A stretch of DNA of 64,000 bases, from NCBI RefSeq assembly GCF_000142905.1, contig NW_013657642.1, positions 65,688 through 129,687 of the forward strand, given 5' to 3'. Under the pieces are notes generated by a model, which saw nothing but the letters and a program-made list of their open reading frames with translations, was not told where the DNA came from and ran no database searches. The translations under genes were made by a program, and so were the position numbers. Shown piece by piece: positions 28,788-38,731 of the stretch. Source of the stretch: Thecamonas trahens ATCC 50062. Lineage: Eukaryota; Apusozoa; Apusomonadida; Apusomonadidae. Numbering within the stretch: position 1 is the first letter of the stretch; each line of letters begins with the position of its first letter.

Positions 28788-29739
28788 TCAATGAACCAGC
28801 GAGGTGTACGTCAGCCGCAGATGGATCGAGCCGGACTTGGTGTTGTTGAGATCGACCCAGACAGAGTGCCCGCCTTCGGTCTCCATCTCCTCGGTGATGG
28901 CCACGCTGGCAGAGCCCATCGAGTCGTCGGCAGAGAGCTTGTCCCAGTCCATGACGTCGAGATGGAGCTCGGCGCCAAAGTGCGGGACGCAAAACATAAA
29001 GGTCTCGCCCCACACCGGGTTAAGGCTCTTCTTCTTGATCTTCGACTTGAGCTGCTGCGCCCCGAGCGAGAACTTGACGTACGGATCAGACTTGCCGCTC
29101 ACGTCGCACGCCACCAGATCCTTGCCCTCGAGCAGCTCGACAGCCACCGTCCCGATGTACTCTTGCATGGCCGTGAGTCCGCCGGCGGCAGTCTCCTCAC
29201 TCGCTCCACGCGCTGCAAGCTCGGCGTTCTCGGCCTCGGTCCGTGGCAGCGTTTCGTTGCCTGGCACAAACGCCTTGTTGGCGTACTTGGCTGAGATCCA
29301 ATCGGTCCGCGCTGCCCGCGACGCGTCCGGGCCGGGCTTGATCCACCCCTCGGGCACCTCGGCCTCGTACTCGGCATTGACCACCGCATTACCCTTGGCC
29401 AGAAACGCCTCGAGCATCTCGCTCTCCCAATCATCCAGCACCACCGATCGCATCTTGGTGATGTGGACCCCGAGGTTGCGATGGACGCCCGAGCACTCGA
29501 TACAGACCACAGCGCCCAGATTCGTCGACGCCCACCTCGGATCTGTCGCCCGCAACCCGATATTTACCATACCCTCCCAGTCAGTCGCCCGTCTCCCCCC
29601 ACACACGCCCTGCTCAGCCTCGCTCGGCCTCGCTTGGTCCAGCTCGTTGTTCCGTACCGGCCGCGCCACAATCGGCACACACACAGTTGGCCTCGTCCTG
29701 GAAGAAGCCCTCGAACTCGGGCAAGTATGACTCGGCCAT
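28788..29739 (-). CDS. ArfGAP-C2 domain protein (two exons)
   Basis: Spliced 278 aa: exon 1 29739-29658 (MAESYLPEFEGFFQDEAN then CVCADCGAA), intron 29657-29543 (donor GTACGG, acceptor GACAG), exon 2 29542-28788. The split codon gives Asp and restores the zinc finger CADC-x16-CIEC with WASTNLG between; GVHRNLG supplies the arginine finger region. Residues about 150-265 are a C2 domain with Ca2+ ligands in DVSGKSDPYV and MDWDKLSADD. The domain order matches plant ZAC/AGD12-type proteins, which stimulate Arf GTP hydrolysis at membranes. The ArfGAP module is shortened: WISAKYANKAFV follows closely. The unspliced ORF lacks the first Cys pair, which proves the intron. Confidence 0.93.
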
Positions 29740-29992
29740 GGAGAGACGCTCGGTAGAGTTTGGTTGCTGCAATGGGGCGGGTCAAGTATCGCCTCCTATC
29801 CCCGTACCCCACAACCAGAACCAGTACCAGGCCCAGCCCCCCTCCTCCACGCATCTGCGACTGCCGACTTGCTTGACATGCAGCCATTGCGCCGGCCGGT
29901 CTGCTCGCATCGCAAGCCACGACAGACCAGCTCACCCATAGTGACACGTCGACATCTGTCAACCGTACCTCCATTCCGGCGCATTGCCACCG

Positions 29993-30029
<37 letters not shown>

Positions 30030-30430
30030 GTCGTCATCGTCGCCATCATCATCAAGACAAACGAGCTGCCGTCACAGTTACGGCCATACACATGCCGACC
30101 CTCCCGCTACCAGTACCAATACCCATACCAATACCCATACCCATACCAATACCAATACCAATACCAATACCAAGCAAACAGAACATCGATCCCCACATCC
30201 ATACCATGGCCCGAAAACCTGCAACTGTGCCTGGCCTGGCTCCCCTGCCCGGCGACTTGCCCAGCCAGCCACAAGTGACCTGGCAAGGGAGGCACGAGGC
30301 AAGACGGTCGAGACCACCACCACCTCACTCCCTCTCACCACCACCACCACCACCACCACCACCACCACCACCACCACCACTCGCCTACCCACGTTCCGCC
30401 TTTGCCTCCCTTGACTGCCTCGGACGGGAC
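29740..30430. other. Microsatellite-rich intergenic region
   Basis: Between the ArfGAP start and the next plus-strand gene. Holds (ATC)n at about 29994-30050, alternating CCATAC/CCAATA units at about 30109-30172, and (CAC)n at about 30340-30380. A forward frame stays open across these (ATG 30206) but encodes mostly poly-Pro and repeat sequence, so I do not treat it as coding with confidence. Confidence 0.7.
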
Positions 30431-31336
30431 ATGGACCTCGGTGACGGCACGCCGACGGTAGCCTGCGGCCGGCCAGCCGTCCTCACCAGCGCCACCTCCA
30501 ACACTCCGACCAGCGCCACTGTCACTGCCACTTCTTCGCCTACGCCCACGGCTTTATCGTCGTCTACCGCCGCTGGACTCAATGATGCAGACATGGTTGC
30601 TTTGAAGGCTGACATGGCTGCCCTGGAGGCTGCAGAGAGCCAGGGCGTCCGACTGGTCCCGGCTGGGAACGCTGCTGGCCGCTCCGGAAGGCTGCTGTTC
30701 TCGCTAGATGATCTGGTTGTAGGTGAGGTATACCGCGCAGATGCTGGCTCGCTGGTGGTACGGGTGACAGACACCGACATCAACGTTATTGCTGGTGGGC
30801 TCTCGGATCGCATCAGGCTTCCCTCGCCGCCGAGCTCTCCGTCGTCGTTCGGCGAGCCGCCTACCATCTCGGTCACCGACGGTGGCGGCAGCGGTGGCAC
30901 CGAGGTTTGTGATCTCATCGTGGACATGGACGGCGATCCCGGTGAGCGATCCGACACGTCGGCACGGTCCGAGCCGCGTTCGCCGCGGATGCGGACCACA
31001 TCGAGCCTCTTCCAGTCGGCCATGGTCCAGGACCTTAACCCCTTTGCGCACTCGGCCCCAGAGCTCACTGAGAGCCTCGCGAGTTCGCCCAAGGTGTCAG
31101 GAGGCGAGGCCGACGCTGTCGCCCTCCTCGAGGCCGCCGTGGGCGCACCGCTGGCCGACGGCATTCCGCTCTGCGAGCTCCATCACCCTGATCGTGGCCG
31201 AGTTCTCTTTGCCCTCGCCGACCTCCCGCCCGAGCTCGCGCTCATGTCGCTCGATGGTAGCACCCGCCTCGAACGGCTCTCCTCCGACCTCGTCGTGCTC
31301 AACGGAAAGCTCTTTGACGTGCCATCAGCAACATAA
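30431..31336 (+). CDS. Hypothetical Ser-rich protein with an internal duplication
   Basis: 301 aa from ATG 30431 (MDLGDGTPTV); in-frame ATG 30206 is possible but would add poly-Pro. Family not recognised. Two segments resemble each other: ALEAAESQGVRLVPAGNAAG then RSGRLLFSLDDLVVGEVYRA, and LLEAAVGAPLADGIPLCELH then DRGRVLFALADLPPELALMS; each ends in a predicted strand near DINVIAGG or LVVLNGKLF. The middle is Ser/Pro/Asp-rich. No signal peptide or TM. It ends 185 nt before the next gene in the same direction. Confidence 0.6.
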   Translation: MDLGDGTPTVACGRPAVLTSATSNTPTSATVTATSSPTPTALSSSTAAGLNDADMVALKADMAALEAAESQGVRLVPAGNAAGRSGRLLFSLDDLVVGEVYRADAGSLVVRVTDTDINVIAGGLSDRIRLPSPPSSPSSFGEPPTISVTDGGGSGGTEVCDLIVDMDGDPGERSDTSARSEPRSPRMRTTSSLFQSAMVQDLNPFAHSAPELTESLASSPKVSGGEADAVALLEAAVGAPLADGIPLCELHHPDRGRVLFALADLPPELALMSLDGSTRLERLSSDLVVLNGKLFDVPSAT

Positions 31337-31464
31337 CAGCTGCCCCAAACACACACGCCGCCCTAGTTGGCGTGCCACTGCATTTGGACTCCTGCTGCAC
31401 GCGTGCAAACAGGCACGACCCACGCCGACACTCCGCTCCCGCTCCTTCAGCACCTCACCTCCCG

Positions 31465-31521
31465 TGCTCGTTCACGCACACACACACACACGCTCACACA
31501 CACTCACTCTCTCGCATCGAC
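31465..31521 (+). promoter_or_regulatory. CA-rich leader directly upstream of ATG
   Basis: Dense CACACA/CTCACA tract ending 10 nt before the start codon at 31522. Similar C/A-rich, T/G-poor tracts stand before ATGs at 15475, 47436 and 52332 and, on the minus strand, before 14466, 21489, 49833 and 61743. A role in transcription start or translation is inference only. Confidence 0.35.
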
Positions 31522-34500
31522 ATGTCACATACACTCCTTCGCCACTCATGTGCCCGTCTTTCCCTCGCACTCGTCGTCATTGTCGTCCTCGCTGCTGCTT
31601 TGCCTCTGGCCCATGGGCAGACGCCACCGCGGCCGCCGTCGACGGTGGTGGACGACCCGTCGCAGGGCTCATGGGCCCTAGATGGTACAGCCATTGGATA
31701 TGTGTTAATGCCGGATGATGGCGATGGCTCACCCAACATGCCTCTGCCCCGTTACGTCGGGTTGCCCATGAACAGCCTCGTCAACTCGGCGGCGTCGCTC
31801 TGGTCCACCGCCATCGCTGGCAGCGGTGGCGCACTCCTCACTGTCGTCAGACAGCAGTCAGGCACCGATATCAACGCCATCGTGATGCAGGCCGGTGCGA
31901 TCGATTCTTTGGAGCATCCGCTCACTCAGTTTGCCAAGGACATGGCAACCACCGTCGATCCCTGCACCTCCTCCACGGCGCCGCCCGAGCAATACGCCTC
32001 GGTCTTCCTCGCCCAGGCCAACCGGAACAACTCGGTGATGGTTCCGGCCGCAGGCGACATACTCGCTTTTGGCTACGTTGTTGATGGCACAACTGCTCGC
32101 GTGGCACTGGCGTACGGCGAAGATCTCATCGAGTACAGCCCGACTGCGCCGCCAGTCTGCGGCATCAATAGGCCGTCGTGGGATGCATCGGACACCGTGC
32201 CGCCGCCACCGGCGCCGCCACTTGACATTGCAGCAGTCGTCCGCGATCCGGCCCGGGGCAGCGCCGGCTGGTTCGTCTTTTCATCGCATGGCATGACCTA
32301 CTGCGAGACGAGGACGCCCTGTACCCTGGTCACCTCCTCCATGCTCCCGGCCAGCGTGACCGGCTCGGTCCGGCTCTTAGATGCGACCATCGTCATGGCA
32401 CCGGGCACTTTGAAGCGGCTGGCTGTCCTTCTGCTGGCGATAGAAGATCCCAGTTCTTCGCCGAGGAGAATTACAACCGATGCCTTTGTCTGCACTGGCA
32501 TCGAGCCCTTCACCGCTGCCAGTGTGACTTGCGCCGCTGCGGGGCTGGACCTTACCCTCCAAGTCGACCCACACTTGACCACTCTCCCGTCGGGCGACGT
32601 CATCCTTCTCCACCGCGACGAGTTTGGTCCAGGATTCATCTCGCTCTTTCTCGTTCATATCTCGTCCACAAGCGACCACAGCCAGCCGTCGACATTCACC
32701 CGGCGCATCGATGCCTTTCCATGGTTCGAGGGCTACGACGAGGGCACTGATTCCGCTTTTCGGCTGCTCTACGATGGCCTACGCGACCGGCTGGTCCTCA
32801 TCTACTTTGTCCAACCGGGCATCAACGGTCTTCCGCCAAGCGACTCAATTGTGGTCCAGGACTGCTCATTTGCGCGCTCGCTTGACGTCTTCAACTGCCT
32901 AGTTTCAATCTTCGAGATTCCGTCCCACGGGCACGAGGGTGCGGTCTCGCGCGCGTTTGAGGCCGAGATCCGCGCCGACAGCACCGGGCGCTCACTCCTC
33001 ACCATCTATGTTGCCGGTTACCTGGATGCAAACCCGCCGGCGACGCCGTACACCGAGAGCGGACTGTATGCGCTCAACTACAACCTCGAGTTTGGGTGTC
33101 GCGAAGGTTTTCTGCCAGGTTCGTCACCGGCCTGCCTCGGTTGCGGGCCGGGCAACTCATCGGTGGTGGTCGGGAGCGAGCTGGTGTGCAGCCCTTGCGA
33201 TCAAGGCACCTTTGCGCGTCGAATCGGAACGCCTCAGTGCGCGACGTGCGACCCGAATGCGTTTACACTCGGGCCTGGCTCAGAGTTCTGCCTCTCGCAA
33301 CCGGGTTTTGTGCCGTCGAGTCGCAATCCAGACTTTATGCTGCGGTGCGCGTCGCTCCGGGCGTGTCCGGGCAACAACGTGTGCGGGACCGGATACGAGG
33401 GCGAGGCGTGCTCGCAGTGCGCCAAGGGCTACTATCGCAAGTCCGGCGAGTGCGAGGGCTGCCCCAGCAGCGGAACGCAAGCGTTCAAGCTCCTTTTGCT
33501 GGTAATCTTTGTCCTTGTTATGGTCGCAGTCCTTGTTAGCTTTGCGTACATCGACATTAAGCTTGATCTCAAGGGTCAAGCGCGCCTGATGTTTGCACGG
33601 CTGCGATCGCACCTGACGCTTGGCGCGGTGTTCCTCGCATACGCGCAGCTGGTGGCTATTCTCCGCAGCCTCGACGTCCGGTGGTCGTCGGCCAACCTGC
33701 TCCTCTTTGACCTGCTGGGCATTGCCAACTTTAACCTTGATCTCATGGCGGCAGAGTGCTCGTCGGATGCCTTTGACTACACCACCAAGTGGATGCTGGG
33801 TGTGGCTGGGCGGCTGTCGCTCATCGGCATGCTGTGGGTGGCGTACGGCGCGACCCGGCTGGCGCGGACCCGGACAATGGCGGTGACGAGCACGCTCTTT
33901 ATGTACGCTGGCCTGCTCGCACGAACGCTGGAAATCTTCGACTGCACTCGGCAGCTCGATGGATCGTACCACCTCGATGCCGAACCGTCGCGGGTCTGCT
34001 TCTCCGGAGGGTGGTGGGTAGCGATGGCGCTGGTGGCCCTGGTTGTGGCCGTCGGGTTTGGTCTCGGTGTCCCGGTCGCGATCTTCTGGTTCCGCAAGAC
34101 GTCTGCTTTTGACGAGCTTGGCCTGTACAAGTTCCACCGGCGGTTTGCGGTGTGGGAGGTAGTCATCACCGCGCGCAAGTTCACCTTTGTCGGGGCCATT
34201 ATGTTTTTCTCCTCGCGGCCGATGGTGGCGGCAGTGCTGGCACTCACAGTAGTCCTCGTCTCGCTCGTGGCGCAGTTGTGGAAGCGGCCATTCATGTACA
34301 AGCAGCACAACGTGCTGGAGTCAATCCTGCTTTGCGTGGCGGCGGTGATCCTCATCGGTGTCATGTTCCTTGCTCGTGGCGGGAGGAGCATCTCTGATGG
34401 CCAATGGATGGCCATCCAGGTGCTTGTCGGCCTCTGCTTTGCCTTTGCGCTCCTCGCCACCATCACCACCCTCATCTGGTCGCTCACTTCTCTCGAGGTC

Positions 34501-34638
34501 CTTGATGTGGAAGAGGACAACGCCCTCCACGCCATCGAAAATGCCGAGGAGATCGAGCTCGACTCGGCAGCGCTCGCCGTCTGCCCCGGTCCCGCCACCG
34601 ACGTTCCCCCCCGGCCGACAACAGCAGCACTACCTTGA
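31522..34638 (+). CDS. Cys-rich extracellular, multi-TM receptor-like protein
   Basis: 1038 aa from ATG 31522, just after the CA-rich leader. Signal peptide at 1-35 (LSLALVVIVVLAAALPLAHG). About 490 residues of predicted extracellular sequence follow, then a Cys-rich block at about 525-645 with paired cysteines every 10-15 residues (CLGCGPG, CSPCDQGTF, CATCDP, CSQCAKGYYRKSGECEGC), like GCC2/GCC3 or ephrin-receptor-like repeats. Then come about 8 membrane helices (from FKLLLLVIFVLVMVAVLVSF to ILLCVAAVILIGVMFL) and an acidic cytosolic tail. Similar Cys-rich plus polytopic proteins are abundant in protists, with no agreed function. Surface sensing or adhesion is a guess. Confidence 0.8.
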   Translation: MSHTLLRHSCARLSLALVVIVVLAAALPLAHGQTPPRPPSTVVDDPSQGSWALDGTAIGYVLMPDDGDGSPNMPLPRYVGLPMNSLVNSAASLWSTAIAGSGGALLTVVRQQSGTDINAIVMQAGAIDSLEHPLTQFAKDMATTVDPCTSSTAPPEQYASVFLAQANRNNSVMVPAAGDILAFGYVVDGTTARVALAYGEDLIEYSPTAPPVCGINRPSWDASDTVPPPPAPPLDIAAVVRDPARGSAGWFVFSSHGMTYCETRTPCTLVTSSMLPASVTGSVRLLDATIVMAPGTLKRLAVLLLAIEDPSSSPRRITTDAFVCTGIEPFTAASVTCAAAGLDLTLQVDPHLTTLPSGDVILLHRDEFGPGFISLFLVHISSTSDHSQPSTFTRRIDAFPWFEGYDEGTDSAFRLLYDGLRDRLVLIYFVQPGINGLPPSDSIVVQDCSFARSLDVFNCLVSIFEIPSHGHEGAVSRAFEAEIRADSTGRSLLTIYVAGYLDANPPATPYTESGLYALNYNLEFGCREGFLPGSSPACLGCGPGNSSVVVGSELVCSPCDQGTFARRIGTPQCATCDPNAFTLGPGSEFCLSQPGFVPSSRNPDFMLRCASLRACPGNNVCGTGYEGEACSQCAKGYYRKSGECEGCPSSGTQAFKLLLLVIFVLVMVAVLVSFAYIDIKLDLKGQARLMFARLRSHLTLGAVFLAYAQLVAILRSLDVRWSSANLLLFDLLGIANFNLDLMAAECSSDAFDYTTKWMLGVAGRLSLIGMLWVAYGATRLARTRTMAVTSTLFMYAGLLARTLEIFDCTRQLDGSYHLDAEPSRVCFSGGWWVAMALVALVVAVGFGLGVPVAIFWFRKTSAFDELGLYKFHRRFAVWEVVITARKFTFVGAIMFFSSRPMVAAVLALTVVLVSLVAQLWKRPFMYKQHNVLESILLCVAAVILIGVMFLARGGRSISDGQWMAIQVLVGLCFAFALLATITTLIWSLTSLEVLDVEEDNALHAIENAEEIELDSAALAVCPGPATDVPPRPTTAALP

Positions 34639-34687
34639 GCTAAACTGTGATCCACATACTTGTCGCCAGCCGCGCCTCCGGTTCATT

Positions 34688-34921
34688 ATGGCGGACAGCC
34701 TCGCTCGAGCTTATCCACACACGATCGTCGAGCGGTTCCCGATGGACGCCAACGACCACGAGACGGCGACAAAGGATTTGATCGCTCGCACGACAAAGGC
34801 GCTAGGTAGCGCTGATCTGAACGAGCGATGAAAGTGGGCCGGCCCGGTGGAGGCCAACCCGTCGGGATGTGTGCTCAAGCTCGTGAGGACAGCGATGGGC
34901 GAGCCGTACCACGTAGTCTAG
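34688..34921 (+). CDS. Small gene with in-frame TGA
   Basis: ATG 34688 opens a 47-codon frame (MADSLARAYPHTIVERFPMD ... ADLNER) that stops at TGA 34829-34831. The same frame then continues directly as KWAGPVEANPSGCVLKLVRT, AMGEPYHVV to TAG 34919-34921. Both halves have normal-looking composition. Either the TGA is a sequencing error, is read through, or is removed by a splice I cannot place: a GGTAGC donor at about 34805 has no phase-compatible acceptor. Not recognised; possibly only the first exons of something longer. Confidence 0.4.
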
Positions 34922-35220
34922 CCCCGCCCGTCCGAACAAGCACCCGATCGCCTCCACATCAAGCCGCAATGCGAGCGGGAGGAGCGGTCGAGCAGGCGAG
35001 CGAGTGCGAGCCAATTCGGCCAAGCCAATTCCTTCGCGCCAAGCGCATCAACTTTTGGACGAAACGGCGAGCGGGAAGAGGCAGCAGACAGCAGAGCAGT
35101 GGACCACCCCACGCCAGCCACTGCCACTGCCAGCGATAGCCAGACAGCCAGACAGCCAGACAGCCAGGAAGCCAACTACATACACGGCCCACTTGCTTGT
35201 GGGTAGTCCCTCTCTGCTGC
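34922..35220. other. Intergenic region with AGCCAGAC repeats
   Basis: No gene seen. Contains about four tandem AGCCAGAC/AGACAGCC units at about 35138-35170, shortly upstream of the CAP-Gly gene start. Confidence 0.5.
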
Positions 35221-38200
35221 ATGTCGTACTACTCCCCGGCACACAGGGTGGCTCTCCCGCCGGCACGGACACAGGCGGCGGTCTCCCCACCGGCGGCGCC
35301 TGACCACCCGCGGTCGCTCAAGCTCGGCGACGAGGTGCTCTGGCAGGGCGCGCGGGGCTACATCCGGTTCATTGGAAAGACCCTGTTTGGAGCTGGGGTG
35401 TATCTGGGTCTGGAGCTGGTCGAGCCGAGGGGCATGTGCAACGGGTCGTGGGCCGGCAAGACGTACTTCAAGACCCGCCCCGATTGCGCCGTCTTTGTCC
35501 GCAAGGGCGACGTCGAGCTCACCTACGATCCGAAGCGCTCCTTCCGCCGCAGGACGCTCCGGCAGGCGCAGGAGTTTGAGAAGAGCCTGCGGGCAGAAAC
35601 GGAGCTGGTTGTCGGTGCACGGGTCATTGTTGCCCACCGCATCGGCACGCTCGAGTACATCGGCACGCTCAAGGGCGCGCCCGAGTCAGAGACCTGGTAT
35701 GGCATCCGCCTCGATTTTCGCGTCGCCGACATCCTCTCGGTCTGCTCCACAGACGCCAACCTGTACCGTACAGTCGGCCCGGCCGACGGCTCGATCATGG
35801 GTGAGCAGTACTTTAGCTGCGAGGTCGGCCACGCGCTTTTTGCCCGCCGCGACGCCATCACCCTCGCCACCCGCGAAGCGCTCATGAAGCACTACTCGGA
35901 AAAGGCCGAGCGCAACACCCGTCAGCCGCACCACATTGTCGGCTCGCCCAAGTCGACGCCGCGGTCGCGGCCGCAAACCGCGCCGCCGTCGGCGTCCAAG
36001 CAGGCGAGCCCGATTGCGCCGCCCGCGCCGCGCGAGGTCGACTCGCGCCCGCCGATGGTCCGCGCTCTCGCGCGCCGCAAGGCCAAGAAGGCGTACTACT
36101 CGTCGATGATTGGCAAGCACGTGGTTGCCAACGGCCGCCGCGGCACCATCCGCTTTATGGGCAAGACTCACTTTGCGCCGGGCGTGTGGGTCGGCCTCGA
36201 GCTCGACACGCGCGACGGCATGCACGACGGCACCTTTCAGGGCCGCACCTACTTTGAGTGCCCTTCCGAGCGCGGTATCTTTGTCCGCGAGTCTGCGCTT
36301 TCGCTCCCCAAGCCGGCGACGGACATGGTTGTGGATGGCGAGACGCCGCCGACGTCGCGGCCGACGACCTCGGCGGGCTCGTCGTCGCGCTCGCTCCGTC
36401 TCCCACTGTTGGCTACCTCGTCGCTTGCGGTGGCGCGGGCTGACACTGCGCTCTCGCCGTCATACTGCCCGAGCGGCCTTCCCAACGCGGCGACCGCGGC
36501 GACGCCGGCAGCCACATTTGTGGCCGAAGAAGTGGTGGCCTGGCCGAGCGAGCTTCGCGAGGCCAGCACCGACCTCGCCTCGCTGGCCAGCGGCCTTGTT
36601 GGCGTCGCACGCACCATAGCAGCGCCGCTTGCGCCAACCCAGCGCTCGCTTGCCTGGGTCGTCTTTTGCTGGGTCTCCCGCAATATTGCCTTTGACGAAG
36701 ACGGTTTTCTGTCGAGTGATCCCGGCGGGCTGGAGGCGTCGCCGTCGGCGGCGGCGATGCAGGCCGCGGCGAACTCGGCGCTCTCAAGCCGCAAGGCAAC
36801 GTCGCTCGGCCTCGCCTCGCTAGTGGCACTGCTTCTCGGCGCGGCGCCCAAGGAGCTGCGGCCGGCGGTAGGGCTCAACTTTGGCTTTGCAAAGCAGTAC
36901 GGATTTGAGGCCGGTGCGTCGTTTGAGGACACCGCGCCCGACCACTATTGGCTGAGTATGGCGCTGAGCGACGAAGACAGGGGAGTTCTGTCGATGGATC
37001 CGACGTGGGCGGCAGCGGCGCGGACCGGGCTCAAGCCTGCGGCGCAGTCGCCGCCTGCGGCGCTGTTCTACTTTGACATGCCGCCGCGAGCGGTGGCAGC
37101 CTCGCACTATGCACTCGCCGGTCCGCAGGTTGCGGACAAGGAGCGCAACGTGCGTGCGCTGGACGAGTTTGATGCCGCACTCTGCGCCACGCCGCTGTTG
37201 TGGCTGTACGGACTGGATCCGCCACGACAGCAGGGCTGCGTCCTCCGGCCGGCCGAGACGCTGTTCTCGTTTGATCTCCGGTTCGACGCAGCGTCGGGCC
37301 TTTCGGGCTTTGACATTGCGCTGGCGGGGCGGCTGCGGCTAGCGGGTGCGTACCGGATGATGGCACTCGGCGACTCGTTTGCCGAGGCCTTTGCCGACTC
37401 GTCGTGGGTCCTTGTCCAGTCGGCGAGCCACGACCTGTGGACGGTCCAGGTGCGGCTGCCGTCGCTAGATCGTGAGTACATGCTTGAGCTGTACGGACGC
37501 GACTTGGCCGGACGCGAGGCAGCGCCGCGCAACGCCGCGCTTCCGGACGACGCCACGCGTGTGCTGCAATACCGGATCCAGCCGACACGGCCTGTCCCGC
37601 CGATGCTGGGCGCATCGTCGTCAGCGTCGCTCCTGGGCTCGGCGCGGAGCCTGGCACGGGCACCGGCACGTGTCCGCGAGCTCACGCCGGCGTTCTGTGG
37701 CTTCCCCAAGCTAGCACTGACCCGGCTTGCGCCGGGATGTGTCCTCTACTCGCCGCTCGCCGAGTATCTCGAGCTCGGAGCGGCGGTCACGTTCTCGATC
37801 CGGCTTCCGTACGCCGCCAAGATGGAGCTGCTGGGCAAGGGTTTCGTCCACGTTCTCCGGCGGTCGCTCAAGCACTCGAATGACATTGCGACGAGCGGGC
37901 CGAAGCAGCTGTCGGCGCTAGAGCGCGCGTCCCGGCCGAGCCCGCCGTCTTCCCGCGGACCAGCTACGCCTGCACGGAGAAAAGGGCGGCGGAGCCGGAG
38001 CCTGCTGGCGTCCCAAATCTCGCCGGTGCGGCGGCACGGCCGGCTCGACACGCCGTCCAAGTTCATGGTGCTTCCGCCGGCTGTCCTCGGCGCGTCGATC
38101 GAGCAGGGCGAGCTTCCGGACGAGGCCCACGCCATGTTCACCGGCAAGTTCACCCTCTCTGCGCCCGGCATGGTCACCCTTGTTGCCACCAACCTCCTCG

Positions 38201-38247
38201 GCAAGCGCGTCACCGTCTTCCGCTTCAAGGTCACGCAATCGTCGTAG
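35221..38247 (+). CDS. Triple CAP-Gly protein with inactive transglutaminase-like (KY-type) domain
   Basis: 1008 aa from ATG 35221 (MSYYSPAHR). CAP-Gly 1 at about 33-105 (GARGYIRFIGKTLFGAGVYLGLEL; GMCNGSWAGKTYF), a weak CAP-Gly 2 at about 125-215 (RIGTLEYIGTLKGAPESETWYGIRL; EQYFSC), and a clear CAP-Gly 3 at about 293-360 (RRGTIRFMGKTHFAPGVWVGLEL; GTFQGRTYFE). CAP-Gly domains bind EEY/F tails of tubulin and EB proteins. Residues about 470-600 fit the transglutaminase-like fold of kyphoscoliosis/CYK3 proteins: WVVFCWVSRNIAFDEDG, KATSLGLASL, DHYWLSM (His575), DPTW (Asp593). The nucleophile position is Ser528 where the family has Cys (KAVCEGYA-like). Two further beta-rich KY-type segments end the protein. 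A microtubule-linked cytoskeletal scaffold is the likely role. Confidence 0.85.
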   Translation: MSYYSPAHRVALPPARTQAAVSPPAAPDHPRSLKLGDEVLWQGARGYIRFIGKTLFGAGVYLGLELVEPRGMCNGSWAGKTYFKTRPDCAVFVRKGDVELTYDPKRSFRRRTLRQAQEFEKSLRAETELVVGARVIVAHRIGTLEYIGTLKGAPESETWYGIRLDFRVADILSVCSTDANLYRTVGPADGSIMGEQYFSCEVGHALFARRDAITLATREALMKHYSEKAERNTRQPHHIVGSPKSTPRSRPQTAPPSASKQASPIAPPAPREVDSRPPMVRALARRKAKKAYYSSMIGKHVVANGRRGTIRFMGKTHFAPGVWVGLELDTRDGMHDGTFQGRTYFECPSERGIFVRESALSLPKPATDMVVDGETPPTSRPTTSAGSSSRSLRLPLLATSSLAVARADTALSPSYCPSGLPNAATAATPAATFVAEEVVAWPSELREASTDLASLASGLVGVARTIAAPLAPTQRSLAWVVFCWVSRNIAFDEDGFLSSDPGGLEASPSAAAMQAAANSALSSRKATSLGLASLVALLLGAAPKELRPAVGLNFGFAKQYGFEAGASFEDTAPDHYWLSMALSDEDRGVLSMDPTWAAAARTGLKPAAQSPPAALFYFDMPPRAVAASHYALAGPQVADKERNVRALDEFDAALCATPLLWLYGLDPPRQQGCVLRPAETLFSFDLRFDAASGLSGFDIALAGRLRLAGAYRMMALGDSFAEAFADSSWVLVQSASHDLWTVQVRLPSLDREYMLELYGRDLAGREAAPRNAALPDDATRVLQYRIQPTRPVPPMLGASSSASLLGSARSLARAPARVRELTPAFCGFPKLALTRLAPGCVLYSPLAEYLELGAAVTFSIRLPYAAKMELLGKGFVHVLRRSLKHSNDIATSGPKQLSALERASRPSPPSSRGPATPARRKGRRSRSLLASQISPVRRHGRLDTPSKFMVLPPAVLGASIEQGELPDEAHAMFTGKFTLSAPGMVTLVATNLLGKRVTVFRFKVTQSS

Positions 38248-38395
38248 CCAGCCTACCTCATGGCCAGCTCTAAACCCGAGCGGGGCTGCGGCGCAGAGCC
38301 ATAGCCATGACCATGACCACAGCCACCACACCACTTGGCCCGAGTGGGCCGAGTTGGTACATCTGCCTCGGTCATGGCAAGGTCAGAGCCGACGA

Positions 38396-38695
38396 ATGCT
38401 CTCCTGGACCACCTGTGCTCGCTACGTCCTCATCCCCCCCGTCCGCGAGACTGGAGGGCTCGGATCGCTCACGATTGCCCGCGACTCGGATGCCGAAGAC
38501 ACGCGGACAATCGGATCTCTCGTCGCCATTCCGCTCACCACTAGCGAGTGGAATGCCAAGCGAACGAGCGGCTTTGCCGCCCTCGTTCCGCTTCTCGACT
38601 CGGGCGCCATCCCCGCCGTTGCCGACGTCGGCCGCCCCAGCGCCATCCGTGGGCCCAGCACCGATGCAAGTGAGGGAGGAGACGGAGAAGAGTAG
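38396..38695 (+). CDS. Small hypothetical protein
   Basis: 99 aa from ATG 38396 (MLSWTTCARYVLIPPVRE), ending TAG 38695 with an acidic/Ser tail. The composition (RDSDAEDTRTIGSLVAIPLT) looks coding and the end lies 36 nt from the likely stop of the next minus-strand gene, like other convergent pairs here. No family recognised; the other strand and frame (38307-38882) are also open, so the call is weak. Confidence 0.3.
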   Translation: MLSWTTCARYVLIPPVRETGGLGSLTIARDSDAEDTRTIGSLVAIPLTTSEWNAKRTSGFAALVPLLDSGAIPAVADVGRPSAIRGPSTDASEGGDGEE

Positions 38696-38731
38696 ATCGC
38701 TTGGGGAACAGTTTAACACACACCCGCCCGC

